64,000 bases of DNA from Thermotoga neapolitana DSM 4359 (GCF_000018945.1 NC_011978.1:1706729-1770728), one strand, 5' to 3'; shown: positions 53,245 through 63,655, numbered from the stretch's first letter. Numbers and translations are program-made. The notes: generated by a model not told the origin, from the sequence alone.

Positions 53245-55312
53245 ATTTCTGTTCCTGAGCCATCTGCTCCTCTACAAAGGTGGGCTTCCTCTTCACTTTC
53301 TTTATCACGTAGAACTCGAGTTCATCCCCTTCCTGTATGTCATCGAAACCTGCAAATTTTATACCGCATTCCTGTGGTGCCTCGACGACTTTCACGTCTT
53401 CTTTGTAATGCTTCAGACTCTCTATTTTTCCTTCAAAGATGAGCTGGCCGTTCCTGTAGATTCTCACAAAACCATCTTTGTCTGCCTTTCCATCCAGCAT
53501 CTGCACGCCGGCAACTTTTCCAACCTTTGAGATCTTGAAGACCTTCTTTATCTCTCCATGTCCGATCACTTCCTCCACTTCTTCGGGCTCCAGCATTCCC
53601 TCCAGGGCGAGTTTCAGATCGTCAACGAGTTTGTAGATGATGGAGTACGTCCTCACGTCGACCCCTTCCTGTTCTGCGAGTTTTCTGGCTTTGTTGTTCA
53701 CCTTCACCCTGAAACCAAGTATCACACCGTCCACGGCTGCAGCCAGCATGACGTCACTGGTGCTGATCTCACCAACTCCGGCGTGGACGATGTTCAGCTC
53801 TATTTCCTTGGACTGGAGTTTGTTTATGGCGTTTCTCAGTGCCGCAACCGAACCGTAGGTGTCTGCCTTCAGAATGAGGTTCAGGATCTTTTTGTCTTTT
53901 TCCTGCATCATCTTCATGAGTTCTTCCAGGTTCACGTGCTTTTTCGTCTGTTTTTGGGACTCCAGCCTTTCCAGTCTTTTTTCAACGATGTTTCTTGCCT
54001 TCTCCACGCTTTCCACCGCGTAGACGTTCGAGTGAACGTCCGGCACATCCTCGAACCCGAGAATCATAACGGGTTGAGACGGAAGTGCCTCCTTTATAGG
54101 TCTCATCCTGTCATCGAACAGGTTCCTCACCTTTCCATAAGTGTTGGCGGCCACGACGGCGTCTCCTACTCTCAGAACACCGTCTTTCACTATCACACTC
54201 GCGACGGGTCCCATCTTTTTGTCCAGTTTGGACTCTATGATCACGCCTCTAGCGGGTCCTTCAGGATAACACTTGATCTCGTTCATTTCTGCAACGAGGA
54301 GAATCATCTCGAGGAGCTCATCCACTCCCTGTCCGGTCCTCGCTGAGATGGGAACAACGATCGTATCGCCACCCCATTCTTCCGGGATGAGACCGAGTTT
54401 TTCCACGAGCTCCTGTTTTGTCTTCTCCACATTCGCATTCGGTTTGTCTATCTTGTTTATCGCGACTATGATGGGAACGTTCGCCGCCTTTGCGTGGTTG
54501 TACGCCTCTATCGTCTGGGGCATCACCCCGTCGTCTGCAGCGACAACGAGAACAACGATATCCGTCGCCTGGGCACCCCTTGCTCTCATCTCGGTGAAGA
54601 GTTCGTGCCCCGGTGTATCTATGAAAGTGATCTTCTTTCCGTTCACTTCCACCTGATAGGCACCTATGGACTGGGTTATGCCACCTTCCTCTTTTTCGGC
54701 AACCCTTGTAGATCTGATCCTGTCAAGGAGCGTTGTCTTTCCATGATCGACGTGTCCCATCACCGTCACAACAGGAGGTCTTGGCACCAATTTGTCCTTC
54801 TCTTTCTCATAGAGCTCCTGGTATTTCTTCTCCAGAAGCTCAAATTCATCGATCTCCTCTTCGGGTGCCTGTTCTTCTTCCAGTTCCACTTCCACTTTGT
54901 ATTCTTTCAGGATCTGATCTACTTCTTCGAGTTTCAGGATCTGCCCCGGCCTCAGTGCGATGCCTCTTTTCACGAACATGTCCTGTATGATCTTGTTCTG
55001 AGGGACACCTATTTTTTCAGCGATTATGTCGAGTTTTAACTCGTCCGGTTTTAATGTGATTTTTCTCCTCTTTTTCTTTTCAACGACTTCCTTTTCTATC
55101 TCTTCGTCACTTTCTCTCTTTGATTTTGAAGGCTGCTTTGATTTCTTTCCTCTGTCTTCTTCAAGCAGATCTATGATGATGTTCGCGATCTCTTCGTCCA
55201 CGAAACTCATGTGGCTTTTCACACTGACGCCGAGTTCTTCCAGTTCCTGAAGGAGTTCCTTTGGAGACATGTTGAGTTTTTTTGCCAGCTCGTAGACTCT
55301 CAATCTGGCCAC
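53243..55312 (-). CDS. infB: Translation initiation factor IF-2
   Basis: A 689-residue GTPase that brings fMet-tRNA to the 30S subunit. A short N-terminal IF2_N ([24 protein letters not shown]) is followed by a charged linker. The G domain has [14 protein letters not shown] (G1), DTPGHE (G3) and NKIDKPN (G4). Domains II-IV follow. The start is GTG 55312, with GAGGTGATAG upstream; a longer GTG frame covers that site. Operon order infB downstream of an L7Ae-like gene is common. Confidence 0.96.
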   Translation of the reverse strand: MARLRVYELAKKLNMSPKELLQELEELGVSVKSHMSFVDEEIANIIIDLLEEDRGKKSKQPSKSKRESDEEIEKEVVEKKKRRKITLKPDELKLDIIAEKIGVPQNKIIQDMFVKRGIALRPGQILKLEEVDQILKEYKVEVELEEEQAPEEEIDEFELLEKKYQELYEKEKDKLVPRPPVVTVMGHVDHGKTTLLDRIRSTRVAEKEEGGITQSIGAYQVEVNGKKITFIDTPGHELFTEMRARGAQATDIVVLVVAADDGVMPQTIEAYNHAKAANVPIIVAINKIDKPNANVEKTKQELVEKLGLIPEEWGGDTIVVPISARTGQGVDELLEMILLVAEMNEIKCYPEGPARGVIIESKLDKKMGPVASVIVKDGVLRVGDAVVAANTYGKVRNLFDDRMRPIKEALPSQPVMILGFEDVPDVHSNVYAVESVEKARNIVEKRLERLESQKQTKKHVNLEELMKMMQEKDKKILNLILKADTYGSVAALRNAINKLQSKEIELNIVHAGVGEISTSDVMLAAAVDGVILGFRVKVNNKARKLAEQEGVDVRTYSIIYKLVDDLKLALEGMLEPEEVEEVIGHGEIKKVFKISKVGKVAGVQMLDGKADKDGFVRIYRNGQLIFEGKIESLKHYKEDVKVVEAPQECGIKFAGFDDIQEGDELEFYVIKKVKRKPTFVEEQMAQEQK

Positions 55313-55331
55313 TTCTATCACCTCGCCTCGT

Positions 55332-55646
55332 CTATTTTACCACCTTTTCTATAGCCTCAATCAGACTGTCCTCCTCCAGACCTACCACAGAAACACCGGG
55401 TTTGTCCAGAAGCCTCCCTAACTCTTCCTTGGTGAACATGACAATGTACGGAACGTTCTTGTTTTCACACCGTATTATAGTGTCCCTCTTTGTCCTCTCG
55501 CTGGCATCTTTCGCTATGATGATGAGTTTCTTCTTTCTCGGGGCCCTTATATACGCCCTGATACGTTCTTTTCCGAATACGATCTTTCTTGCCTTAACAG
55601 CGAATCCAATGTAACTGTAAACTTTCCTTTTTATCTGATCGTCCAT
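55332..55646 (-). CDS. L7Ae/YlxQ-family RNA-binding protein
   Basis: A 104-residue L7Ae-fold protein ([52 protein letters not shown]). Such proteins bind kink-turn RNAs; the YlxQ group accompanies infB in many bacteria, as here. The start is an ATG with GAGGTGATGG upstream, 4 bases after the DUF2905 gene. Confidence 0.9.
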   Translation of the reverse strand: MDDQIKRKVYSYIGFAVKARKIVFGKERIRAYIRAPRKKKLIIIAKDASERTKRDTIIRCENKNVPYIVMFTKEELGRLLDKPGVSVVGLEEDSLIEAIEKVVK

Positions 55647-55650
55647 ACCA

Positions 55651-55872
55651 TCACCTCATTCGGGATATCAGGTACAGAATGAGAGATATCACCACGCTGA
55701 TGATCAAGCTCGTCATCAAAGGAAAGTAAAAAACGAAGTTTTTTCGCCTTATCACTATATCTCCGGGAAGTTTCCCAAGAAACGGGATCTTTTCGAACAG
55801 TACAAGCAGAACCCCGAAAGCCACGAGGATGAGTCCCATGAGGATCAGAAACTTTCCAATCCCCTGGAACAT
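55651..55872 (-). CDS. DUF2905 membrane protein
   Basis: A small protein with two membrane helices separated by the family motif IPFLGKLPGDIVIRRKNFVFYFP. Function unknown. Two ATGs are possible: 55878, which overlaps the PSP1 gene stop (ATGA) but sits against the AGGGGG site, and 55872 (MFQGIG), which has proper spacing; the latter is chosen (73 residues). It is translationally linked to its neighbours in the infB region. Confidence 0.85.
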   Translation of the reverse strand: MFQGIGKFLILMGLILVAFGVLLVLFEKIPFLGKLPGDIVIRRKNFVFYFPLMTSLIISVVISLILYLISRMR

Positions 55873-55874
55873 CT

Positions 55875-56690
55875 TCATTCCCCCTTCCTGAAACGATCGA
55901 ACGGGACCTTTATCATCTCTCCCTCCTGATCCGAGAAAAGGGTCACTGTTTTCAGAAACACGTTCACGTTGACCACCCTGTAACGTTTCCCTTCGTACGT
56001 TATGGTGCTTCCCTCGTCGGGAATTCCCTTCAGCTCTTTTTCGTAGAAGTCGTACTCATAAGTGAGGCAACAGAGAAGTCTTCGACAGGGCCCGGATATC
56101 TTGGCCGGATTGATCATCATCTGCTGTTTTTTGGCGTGTTTCAGCGTGACACTGGAAAACTCCCTGAGGAAAGTGGAACAACACGTTGGAAGCCCGCACA
56201 ACCCAAGTCCTCCGAAGAACTTCATCTCGTCTCTTACACCAACCTGGCGCAGTTCTATCCTGGTTTTGAATATCTTCGCAAGGTCCCTCACGAGTTCTCT
56301 GAAGTCGACCCTTCCTTCCGCACTGAAGAAGAATATGAGTCTTGATCTGTCGAAGGTGTACCTCGCATGGAGGAGCTTCATCGGAAGACCGTGTTCCTTT
56401 ATCTTCTGTTTACAGATCTGAAAGGCCTTCCATGCGTCTTCCACGTTCTTTTTGTACTGCTCCATATCTTCCTCCGTTAGCTTTCTGATCACAGCTTTCA
56501 ACTCGTAGCCGACCTCGTCTATGCTCACTTCACGAACGGGAATGAGAACCCTCCCGACCTCAAGACCGAAGTCTCCCATCACAAGGACCAGATCTCCTTT
56601 TGAGTAATCCTCACCGTTGGGAACGGAGTAGTATATTATCTTACCCTTTGGAATTATCTCCACACCCACCGCTTTTGCTTTCAGCTCCAA
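55875..56690 (-). CDS. PSP1/RicT-family protein
   Basis: A 271-residue PSP1-domain protein. Cys-rich stretches CGLPTCCSTF and CRRLLCCLTYEYDF fit the iron-sulfur-binding RicT (YaaT) group, which acts with RicA and RicF on RNase Y in Bacillus. SAEGRVDFRELVRDLA and RIELRQVGVRDE are family core. The start is TTG 56690 with GAGAGGTG upstream, overlapping holB by 10 bases. The holB-yaaT neighbourhood is conserved in many Gram-positive bacteria. Confidence 0.9.
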   Translation of the reverse strand: MELKAKAVGVEIIPKGKIIYYSVPNGEDYSKGDLVLVMGDFGLEVGRVLIPVREVSIDEVGYELKAVIRKLTEEDMEQYKKNVEDAWKAFQICKQKIKEHGLPMKLLHARYTFDRSRLIFFFSAEGRVDFRELVRDLAKIFKTRIELRQVGVRDEMKFFGGLGLCGLPTCCSTFLREFSSVTLKHAKKQQMMINPAKISGPCRRLLCCLTYEYDFYEKELKGIPDEGSTITYEGKRYRVVNVNVFLKTVTLFSDQEGEMIKVPFDRFRKGE

Positions 56691-57619
56691 GCGTGAACAC
56701 CTCTCTTTCTTTTTCTGTGAATGATCAGAACGTTCATCAAAGTGATCCTGGTGTTCAGGTTCGCCGTCTTCACTCTGAGAATGGAATCAAGGAAAGACAC
56801 GTTCCTCTGGGCATCCGCTCCTTCCCATCCATTTTCGTGAAGCACGATTCTCACCATTTTCTGAATCAAAAGGAACGCATCCCTTCCTGTGATGGTGTTC
56901 ACCACCTGATCGAAAAGATCAAAGAATCCCTTTGGTTCTGCTTTGGAAAGTCTCTCCAGAAGCTCTCTACAGGCAAGATAACCCTCCAGATCCTTTGCCA
57001 TCACCTTCTTCAAAAGCTGGTTGGATCCCAGAGATTTCACGTTTTCCAGAAGAGAAAGGATCTTTTCCCGACCAGATCTGTAAGATTCCAGAGCCATTGA
57101 GAAATCCCTTTCAAGAAGCGGAAGTTCCTCCCACAGGTTTCCGAGTTTCTCCTTCACCGCTTCCCAGAATTCTCTGGGAACCCTCACACTCACCCTGAAG
57201 ACCCTACTCCTTATCGTGGGAAGCAGATAATGCCAGTGTCTGGTGTTCAAAACGATCACAGCGTACTCGGGAGGTTCCTCAAGGGTCTTCAAGAAAGCGT
57301 TTGCCGCCTGCTGAGTCATCCTCTCACAATCGTGGACAATCACGTACTTTCTGCTGTAAAGTTCCGGACTGTAATTCAAAAAGTCCTTTATCGATCGAAT
57401 CTCGTCTATTCCGATGTTTTCACCCTTTGGATCGATTTCCAGCACGTCCGATGCCTTCGGTGGAAACTTCTCCACGTACTCGGGCAGTGCCAGGGAGATT
57501 TCCCTCTGATAAGAGAGATCCTCACCATCTATGAGGAGAGAGACTCCTTTTGATCTTTCCACGATTCTCTTCAAAAGTTCCAGTTGGTCTTTTGCATATT
57601 TCACGATCAATTCATCCAT
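56681..57619 (-). CDS. holB: DNA polymerase III delta'-type clamp-loader subunit
   Basis: A 312-residue AAA+-like protein of the HolB type. The most diagnostic stretch is VIVHDCERMTQQAANAFLKTLEEPPEYAVIVLNT, followed by LLPTIRSRVFR. Walker A is not intact (LIDGEDLSYQREI), as expected for delta' proteins. It is part of the clamp loader at the replication fork. The start is ATG 57619 with GAGGTGGGA upstream. Confidence 0.87.
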   Translation of the reverse strand: MDELIVKYAKDQLELLKRIVERSKGVSLLIDGEDLSYQREISLALPEYVEKFPPKASDVLEIDPKGENIGIDEIRSIKDFLNYSPELYSRKYVIVHDCERMTQQAANAFLKTLEEPPEYAVIVLNTRHWHYLLPTIRSRVFRVSVRVPREFWEAVKEKLGNLWEELPLLERDFSMALESYRSGREKILSLLENVKSLGSNQLLKKVMAKDLEGYLACRELLERLSKAEPKGFFDLFDQVVNTITGRDAFLLIQKMVRIVLHENGWEGADAQRNVSFLDSILRVKTANLNTRITLMNVLIIHRKRKRGVHAWS

Positions 57620-57674
57620 TTTCCCACCTCGCCATTCAATTATATAATGATAAAATCGAAACTGAGGTGAAAGA

Positions 57675-59471
57675 ATGATCCTGAAATTCCTGAACGAAAC
57701 TCTACCATGGGTCAAAAAACCGAGCAGGTACATAGGTAAAGAAATAAACAGCGTTGTAAAAGATCCGAAAGAAGTTTCACTTCGGATCGCCCTGGTTTTC
57801 CCCGACACTTACGAAATAGGTACATCTAACTACGGCCTCGAAATACTCTACCACATCCTGAACAGCCAGCCCGATATCTGGGCAGAAAGAAGTTATCTTC
57901 CATGGGTTGATATGATAGAGAAGATGAAGGAAAGGGATATCCCACTCTACACGATGGAGTCCTACACACCGCTCTATCAGATGGACGCAGTTGGAATCTC
58001 TCTGGAGTACGAACTTTCCTACACCAACGTCGTCGAAGTTTTGAAACTCTCGAAGATCCCACTGTTCTTCTGGGAAAGAAAGAAGGATCCCATCGTCCTT
58101 GGGGGAGGACCCTGTTCTTCCAATCCAGAGCCCGTTTACGGGTTTTTCGATGCGATCCTCGTGGGTGACGGAGAAGAAGCCATCCTGGAGATCGCAAAAG
58201 TGTTGAAAGAAACAAAGGGGGAAAACAGGGAAACCATCTGGAGAGAACTCTCAAAGATCGAAGGAGTGTACGTTCCCGCCTTTTATGAACAGCGAGGAAA
58301 AAAGGTCGTTCCCGTATCAGGTGAGTTTCCAGCATCGATAAAAAGAAGGATCGTGAAGGATCTGAACGCCCAGCCGGTTCCTGTAAAAAAGATTCTTCCA
58401 AACACAGAATCCGTCCACGATAGGGCGGTAGTTGAAGTTGCGCGCGGGTGCACAAGGGGATGCAGGTTCTGTCATGCGAGTATTTACTACCGACCAGTGA
58501 GGGAAAGATCGCTCGAAAACATCATCGAAAACGCTGAAAAAATGCTGAAAAACACCGGATACGAAGAGATCTCGCTTCTTTCGCTCTCAACGATGGATCA
58601 CACACAGATCGAAAAAGTTGTGGAAGAACTGCTGAGGAGATTTTCCGAAAGAAAGATCGCCATTTCCATTCCATCAACGAGAATGGACAGGTTCGGTGTG
58701 GAGATCGCTTCCAGGATAGCGTCGGTCAGGAAAACAGGGCTCACGTTCGCTCCGGAAGCCGCCACACAGCGCCTGAGAAACATCATAAACAAGAACATAG
58801 AAGAACAGGACATCTTCTCGACACTGGAAGCGGCAAGGAAATCGGGATGGAGGCGGGTAAAACTCTACTTCATGGTTGGTCTTCCCGGTGAAACGGAAGA
58901 AGACCTGAAGGAACTGGTCGACCTTCTGGGAAGGGTCAAAGCCATCGGATTCAGGGAGGTTTCAGCGTCCGTGGCCGTTTTCGTTCCAAAACCGCACACA
59001 CCGTTTCAGTTTGCCCGACAGATCACTCCAGAGGAAGCAAACGAAAAATTCAAAATCCTCACCAGAGCAAAAAGAGTTGCAAAGGTCTCGTACCACAATC
59101 CAGAGATGAGCCTTCTGGAGGGGATCTTCTCGAGGGGTGATAGAAAACTTCTGGATCTCATAGTGAAGGCAAAGGAACTTGGAGCGCTTTTTGACGAGTG
59201 GAGCGAGATGTTTGACTTCAACGTATGGAAAAAGGCCTTCGACCTGACAGGAATAGATCCAGAGGAGCACCTGAGAGAAAGAAAAACGGAAGAGGAATTT
59301 CCTTGGGATCACATAGACATGGGTGTCACGAAGGAGTTTTTGGTGAGAGAATACCAGAGGGCACTCGAGGGGAAAACCACAGAGGATTGCAGATGGAAGG
59401 GTTGCTATCTCTGTGGTGTCTGTCCCAGATTCAAGGTGCAGAATATTCTCTCCGGAGGTGAAAAGGGATGA
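57675..59471 (+). CDS. TIGR03960-type radical SAM protein with B12-binding-like domain
   Basis: A 598-residue radical SAM protein. The N-terminal region (about 30-170) resembles a B12-binding domain (RIALVFPDTYEIGTSNYGLEILYHIL, IVLGGGPCSSNPEP). The cluster motif is VARGCTRGCRFCHASIYYRPVRER, and the C-terminus ends with a Cys cluster (CRWKGCYLCGVCPRFK). Function unsettled, possibly RNA or cofactor modification. The start is an ATG with GAGGTGAAAG upstream; a TATAAT at 57643-57648 may belong to its promoter. It overlaps the mutase start (ATGA). Confidence 0.87.
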   Translation: MILKFLNETLPWVKKPSRYIGKEINSVVKDPKEVSLRIALVFPDTYEIGTSNYGLEILYHILNSQPDIWAERSYLPWVDMIEKMKERDIPLYTMESYTPLYQMDAVGISLEYELSYTNVVEVLKLSKIPLFFWERKKDPIVLGGGPCSSNPEPVYGFFDAILVGDGEEAILEIAKVLKETKGENRETIWRELSKIEGVYVPAFYEQRGKKVVPVSGEFPASIKRRIVKDLNAQPVPVKKILPNTESVHDRAVVEVARGCTRGCRFCHASIYYRPVRERSLENIIENAEKMLKNTGYEEISLLSLSTMDHTQIEKVVEELLRRFSERKIAISIPSTRMDRFGVEIASRIASVRKTGLTFAPEAATQRLRNIINKNIEEQDIFSTLEAARKSGWRRVKLYFMVGLPGETEEDLKELVDLLGRVKAIGFREVSASVAVFVPKPHTPFQFARQITPEEANEKFKILTRAKRVAKVSYHNPEMSLLEGIFSRGDRKLLDLIVKAKELGALFDEWSEMFDFNVWKKAFDLTGIDPEEHLRERKTEEEFPWDHIDMGVTKEFLVREYQRALEGKTTEDCRWKGCYLCGVCPRFKVQNILSGGEKG

Positions 59472-60883
59472 TCCTGTTTGGAACGGGTGGAATTCGAGGT
59501 GTGATGAGAAAGGGAGAGTTCGATGAGGACACGGTGAAGAGGGCTTCACTGAGCGTCGCCTTCTGGATGAAACAGAGAAAACTGAAAAGCGTTGTGATCG
59601 CCTACGACACGAGAAAAAACTCCAGAGAGTTCGCAGAGCTTGCCGGAAGGGTCTTCGCAGGTGAAGGAATAGAAGCCTACGTGTTTCCAGAACCAACGCC
59701 AACACCGGTTCTCTCTTTCGCAGTGAGGCACATGAAGGCCGGTGCCGGTGTTGTCATAACAGCGAGTCACAATCCTCCAGAATACAACGGATACAAGGTT
59801 TACACCTGGGATGGCGTTCAGGCAATACCAGAGTACACGGACGAGATCACCGAAATATACAAAAAGGTCGATATCTCCGGAGTGAGGGAGGGAGGTTTCA
59901 AACACGTACCTTCCGAGGTGAAGGAGAGTTACATAGAGAAAGTGGTTGAGATAGTCTCGAACCTTCCAAGAAGAACGGACCTTGACGTTGCCTACTCTCC
60001 ACTCCATGGAACGGGAGCAAACTATGTTCCGGAGGTTTTGAGAAGACTCGGTTTCAAAGTGAGACCTGTGGAAGAACAGATGAAACCCGATCCAAACTTC
60101 TCCACAGTCCCAACTCCAAATCCCGAAGAAGATGAAGCGCTCGTTTTGCTGAACAAAAAGGAAGCGACCCTTGGACTTGCAACCGACCCGGACTGCGACA
60201 GGGTGGGAGTGGTGTACAGAGGAAGAAGGCTCACAGGAAACCAGGTTGGAGTGCTCCTTACGGACTTTCTCCTCGAACACGTGAAGGTAGAAAACCCTCT
60301 CGTGATAAAAACGATCGTCACCACGGACATGGTGAGGCCCATCTGTGAGGAAAGGGGTGCCTATCTCGAAGAAACACCAACAGGTTTCAAATTCATCGGT
60401 CATTTGATAGAAGAACACACAAAGAAAGGTGACAGAAACTTCGTCTTTGGTTTCGAGGAAAGCTGTGGATACCTCGCAGGAGACCACGCAAGGGACAAAG
60501 ATGGTGTTGTGGGAAGTGTCCTCTCTGCGATAGCCTTCAGCAACTACGACCCGTACGAAAAACTCGAAGAACTCTACAGAAAGTACGGTTACTACATGGA
60601 AAAACTCATCAACTTCAAGTTCGAAGACGTCAGCAAAGCGATAGAAATATACAACTCCCTGAAAGAGTACGATGGAATAATCGATTACTCCAGAGGTTAC
60701 AAAGGAATAATTCCAAACGAAACCATAGCCTTCGTGTTCGAAAAATCCAGAATCTTCGTCAGACCATCTGGAACAGAACCGAAGCTCAAGGTGTACATCC
60801 ACGTGAGAGGGGACACAAGGGAAGAGTCAGAGAATCTGATGAAGGAAAGTGAAAGAAAGATCAGGGAGATCCTGAAACTGTGA
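59468..60883 (+). CDS. Phosphoglucomutase/phosphomannomutase family protein
   Basis: A 471-residue alpha-D-phosphohexomutase. The four signature sites are present: phosphoserine loop TASHNPPEYNGYKVY (about residue 97), metal loop DPDCDRVG, sugar loop GFEESCGYLAGD and phosphate loop RPSGTEPKLKVY. It interconverts hexose-1- and -6-phosphates; glucose, mannose or ribose specificity cannot be told. Coupled on both sides by 4-base overlaps. Confidence 0.92.
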   Translation: MILFGTGGIRGVMRKGEFDEDTVKRASLSVAFWMKQRKLKSVVIAYDTRKNSREFAELAGRVFAGEGIEAYVFPEPTPTPVLSFAVRHMKAGAGVVITASHNPPEYNGYKVYTWDGVQAIPEYTDEITEIYKKVDISGVREGGFKHVPSEVKESYIEKVVEIVSNLPRRTDLDVAYSPLHGTGANYVPEVLRRLGFKVRPVEEQMKPDPNFSTVPTPNPEEDEALVLLNKKEATLGLATDPDCDRVGVVYRGRRLTGNQVGVLLTDFLLEHVKVENPLVIKTIVTTDMVRPICEERGAYLEETPTGFKFIGHLIEEHTKKGDRNFVFGFEESCGYLAGDHARDKDGVVGSVLSAIAFSNYDPYEKLEELYRKYGYYMEKLINFKFEDVSKAIEIYNSLKEYDGIIDYSRGYKGIIPNETIAFVFEKSRIFVRPSGTEPKLKVYIHVRGDTREESENLMKESERKIREILKL

Positions 60884-61668
60884 ACTGGTATCCTGGTCAC
60901 ATAGAAAAGACAAAGCGTCAGATCAGAGATCTTCTGAAACTGGTCAACACGGTTCTGGAGGTCCGGGACGCCCGGGCCCCTTTTGCCACATCGGCGTACG
61001 GAATGGATTTTTCATCGAAAAACACGATCATCGTTCTGAACAAAGTGGACATAGCGGACGAAAAGACAACGAAGGAGTGGGTGGAATACTTCAGAGAACA
61101 GGGAAAAAGGGTGATCACCACCTTCAAAGATGAACCGAGGAAGACGTTTTTGAAGAAACTGTCCTTCGACAGACTTGCCCGTGTGCTGGTTGTGGGTGTT
61201 CCAAATACGGGCAAATCAACGATCATAAACAAACTGAAAGGAAAAAGAGCAAGTTCGGTAGGGGCTCAACCCGGTATAACAAGGGGCATACAGTGGTTTT
61301 CTCTGGAAAACGGCGTAAAGATCCTCGACACGCCGGGCATCCTCTACAAAAACATCTTCAGCAAAGACCTCGCCGCAAAGCTTCTTCTGGTTGGTAGCCT
61401 TCCCGTGGAGAAAATTGACGATCACGAGGTTTTCGAGAAAGCGTTCGAGATCTTCAAACGCCATCAGGAAATCGAAGAAGATTTCACCACGTTCTTCGAA
61501 AACTTTGCAAAAAGAAGGGGACTCCTCAAAAAAGGCGGAGTCCCGGATCTGGATCGTGCCATCAGAGTGTTTTTCACAGAACTGTCTCAGGGAAAACTGG
61601 GACGTGTTTCTTTCGAGCGCCCCGACGAGATCAATCCTGAAGAACAAGGGCAAACTCGAACGGTTTGA
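60880..61668 (+). CDS. rbgA: Ribosome biogenesis GTPase RbgA/YlqF
   Basis: A 262-residue circularly permuted GTPase. G4 (LNKVDIAD) precedes G1 (GVPNTGKSTIINKL) and G3 (DTPGIL). It helps late 50S assembly. The start is GTG 60880, overlapping the mutase stop (GTGA). The N-terminus MNWYPGHIEKTKRQI is typical. Its 3' end overlaps the convergent maltosyltransferase gene by 38 bases. Confidence 0.95.
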   Translation: MNWYPGHIEKTKRQIRDLLKLVNTVLEVRDARAPFATSAYGMDFSSKNTIIVLNKVDIADEKTTKEWVEYFREQGKRVITTFKDEPRKTFLKKLSFDRLARVLVVGVPNTGKSTIINKLKGKRASSVGAQPGITRGIQWFSLENGVKILDTPGILYKNIFSKDLAAKLLLVGSLPVEKIDDHEVFEKAFEIFKRHQEIEEDFTTFFENFAKRRGLLKKGGVPDLDRAIRVFFTELSQGKLGRVSFERPDEINPEEQGQTRTV

Positions 61669-63547
61669 GAATCACCCTTTCTTTCTCTTCCCACTCTCTT
61701 CCGTCCCAGACCCTGCCACCGGAAAGTTCTTTCGTCTCTTTTCCAACGTTTGCAGCAATGACAAGTTTTTTCCCGTCTTTTTCGTAAGAGTACAGAACCA
61801 GATCCTCATTCGAGAGGTTTTTGAAGGTTCCTTCGAGGATGAAACCGAGGAACTCCTCTCTTATCTTCAACAACCTTCGTATGAAGGAAAGAACTCCCCT
61901 GTCAGGCCTGTCCCAGTGGAGAGCGTAGTGGTCGAAGAAAGCGAGTTTGCCAAAAAATTCATCCGTTGGTGGTAACACTTTTCTCAGATTCGGATCCGTG
62001 TCCAGACCCAAGTTCATTGGTTGTTTCTCGCCTATCTCCTGTCCCGTGTTCACGTACGGGATCGCATTCGGCAGAAAGTAGGTCACAAAAGGTGCCAGTT
62101 TTTTCATTCTGGAAGCGTGCTTTCTTGTGGCTATACGGGGTGTGTCCGGTGTTTCAACGGATGCCAGAAATGGAAGAACGAGTTTTTCTGCAATTTCTGG
62201 TAGTTTTCCTATTTCTTCTGTTCTTCCCGCGAAATACCAGCTGCTCCCAAGTATCACGTCGTAGCCTGCCTCTTTTGCCGCCCTGTCCCTGTTCATGTCG
62301 AGTTCTTCGGCTATAATCACAAAGGCCGGATCGTACTCTTTCACGTTCCTTATTATGAGATCGAGGAGTTCCTTTGGAAGGGCGTGCCCCATGTCGAGCC
62401 TTGCCCCATCGATTCCGTACTTCTTCTGATAGTGTGGTATCACGTTTGCAAGGTATTCCCAGAGTTCCCTGTTGGGCACTCTTCCCGGGAACTTGCTCGC
62501 CTTTATCACGTCGTAGAGAACGTAGGGAGGTTGATCTGGTTCGAGGAACCTTTTCGATGCCTCCGGATGGTCAAGGTACAGTCTCAAGAACGTGACATCG
62601 TCCCAAGTAGGCTGAGGATCGTTTATCAGATCGGAAAAACCAGGAGGTGTGATGACTCCAAATTCTTTCACGATAAGCTCCAGGATATTGCCCTCTTCTT
62701 TCTTTATCCTTTCCCACTTTTCTGAATCGATCCGATCCGGGGAGAGAGTGAACTTCTTGAGGTGTCTTTTCACGCTTTCTTTTCCGTAAATGATCTCCAG
62801 TTCATCCTCATCGGGCACTTTGAAGGGAATCTCCTCTGCCCTCGGTGGAGTGTAGTCTGCAAGTTCTTCAACCTTTATCCAGTAGAACCAGTCCGGGTGT
62901 TCTTTTATGAGATCCGAGTCCCTCGAGGCCGTTCTCGGTATGAAATCGAGTATCACCCTGATCCCGAGGATGTGACACGCTTCAACGAAGGCTTTGAACT
63001 CTTCTTCCACGTTGAAGGACTCAAGAAGTGGATCGTGGTATCTTTCATCGAGCATCATGGGATTCTTCACAGAGTACGGAGACGGTGCCCCACCCTTTTT
63101 GAAAAGATCGCTCATCTTGCTCACAGGAAGAAGGTAGATGGCATCCACCCCGAGCGATTTGATGAACGGAAGAAGAAGGATCATCTTGAAGAACGTTCCC
63201 GCCTCACGAAAGCCGAGGGCATCGTCCTCCTCGAAGTAGCCAGAACCCTTGTGATTGTACGAAGTTGTTGTTCTCGGAAGAGAACCGTAGACGACAGAGC
63301 GTTTTATCCAGTCAGGAGAACTTTCACCCTTCAGGAACGAAAGAGGCTGTGAATAATCGAGATCCCTTGAGTGCTTTAAGACCCAGTCCGTAACGGCCGC
63401 AGCGAATTCGTACGGATCGACGAAGTACTTTCCAGACTTCTCCTCGAAGTTCTTGAAAAACCTTGGTATCCAGAGCTTTGGAACTGCGTACAACTTTTTT
63501 CCGGTGATTTTCTCTCTGCAGAAACGGTTTATCTCTTTGAGGATCAA
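61631..63547 (-). CDS. mmtA: Maltodextrin glycosyltransferase (maltosyltransferase, GH13)
   Basis: A 638-residue GH13 enzyme that moves maltosyl units between malto-oligosaccharides. Conserved regions: VILDFIPRTASRD (region I), GARLDMGHALP with the nucleophile Asp (region II), IIAEELD with the acid/base Glu (region III) and VETPDTPR (region IV). Length matches the Thermotoga enzyme. The start is TTG 63547, six bases after GGAGGG; an ATG at 63553 would abut that site. No signal peptide. Transcribed from a good promoter at 63583-63611, divergent from gntR. Confidence 0.93.
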   Translation of the reverse strand: MILKEINRFCREKITGKKLYAVPKLWIPRFFKNFEEKSGKYFVDPYEFAAAVTDWVLKHSRDLDYSQPLSFLKGESSPDWIKRSVVYGSLPRTTTSYNHKGSGYFEEDDALGFREAGTFFKMILLLPFIKSLGVDAIYLLPVSKMSDLFKKGGAPSPYSVKNPMMLDERYHDPLLESFNVEEEFKAFVEACHILGIRVILDFIPRTASRDSDLIKEHPDWFYWIKVEELADYTPPRAEEIPFKVPDEDELEIIYGKESVKRHLKKFTLSPDRIDSEKWERIKKEEGNILELIVKEFGVITPPGFSDLINDPQPTWDDVTFLRLYLDHPEASKRFLEPDQPPYVLYDVIKASKFPGRVPNRELWEYLANVIPHYQKKYGIDGARLDMGHALPKELLDLIIRNVKEYDPAFVIIAEELDMNRDRAAKEAGYDVILGSSWYFAGRTEEIGKLPEIAEKLVLPFLASVETPDTPRIATRKHASRMKKLAPFVTYFLPNAIPYVNTGQEIGEKQPMNLGLDTDPNLRKVLPPTDEFFGKLAFFDHYALHWDRPDRGVLSFIRRLLKIREEFLGFILEGTFKNLSNEDLVLYSYEKDGKKLVIAANVGKETKELSGGRVWDGREWEEKERVILKPFEFALVLQD

Positions 63548-63582
63548 CGCCATCCCTCCTGATTTAATTGATGTCATCATCT

Positions 63583-63611
63583 ATTTTAACAAAACGAAAC
63601 AAAGAACGCAA
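63583..63611 (-). promoter_or_regulatory. mmtA promoter
   Basis: TTGCGT (63606-63611), 17-base spacer, TAAAAT (63583-63588) on the minus strand. The start would be near 63576. Confidence 0.65.
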
Positions 63612-63619
63612 GATGAAAA

Positions 63620-63655
63620 TTGACAGGAATCATTGTGTAATAGTACAATATTACA
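63620..63655 (+). promoter_or_regulatory. gntR promoter with predicted autoregulatory operator
   Basis: TTGACA (63620-63625), 18-base spacer, TACAAT (63644-63649). A perfect inverted repeat TGTAATA-N6-TATTACA (63636-63655) covers the -10, as expected for autorepression by the GntR protein encoded next. Confidence 0.75.

Noticed and set aside
59546-60802. 418-codon minus-strand frame across the phosphohexomutase gene
   Set aside because: Antisense shadow with Phe/Val/Cys-rich translation and no motifs; the plus strand carries all four mutase signatures.
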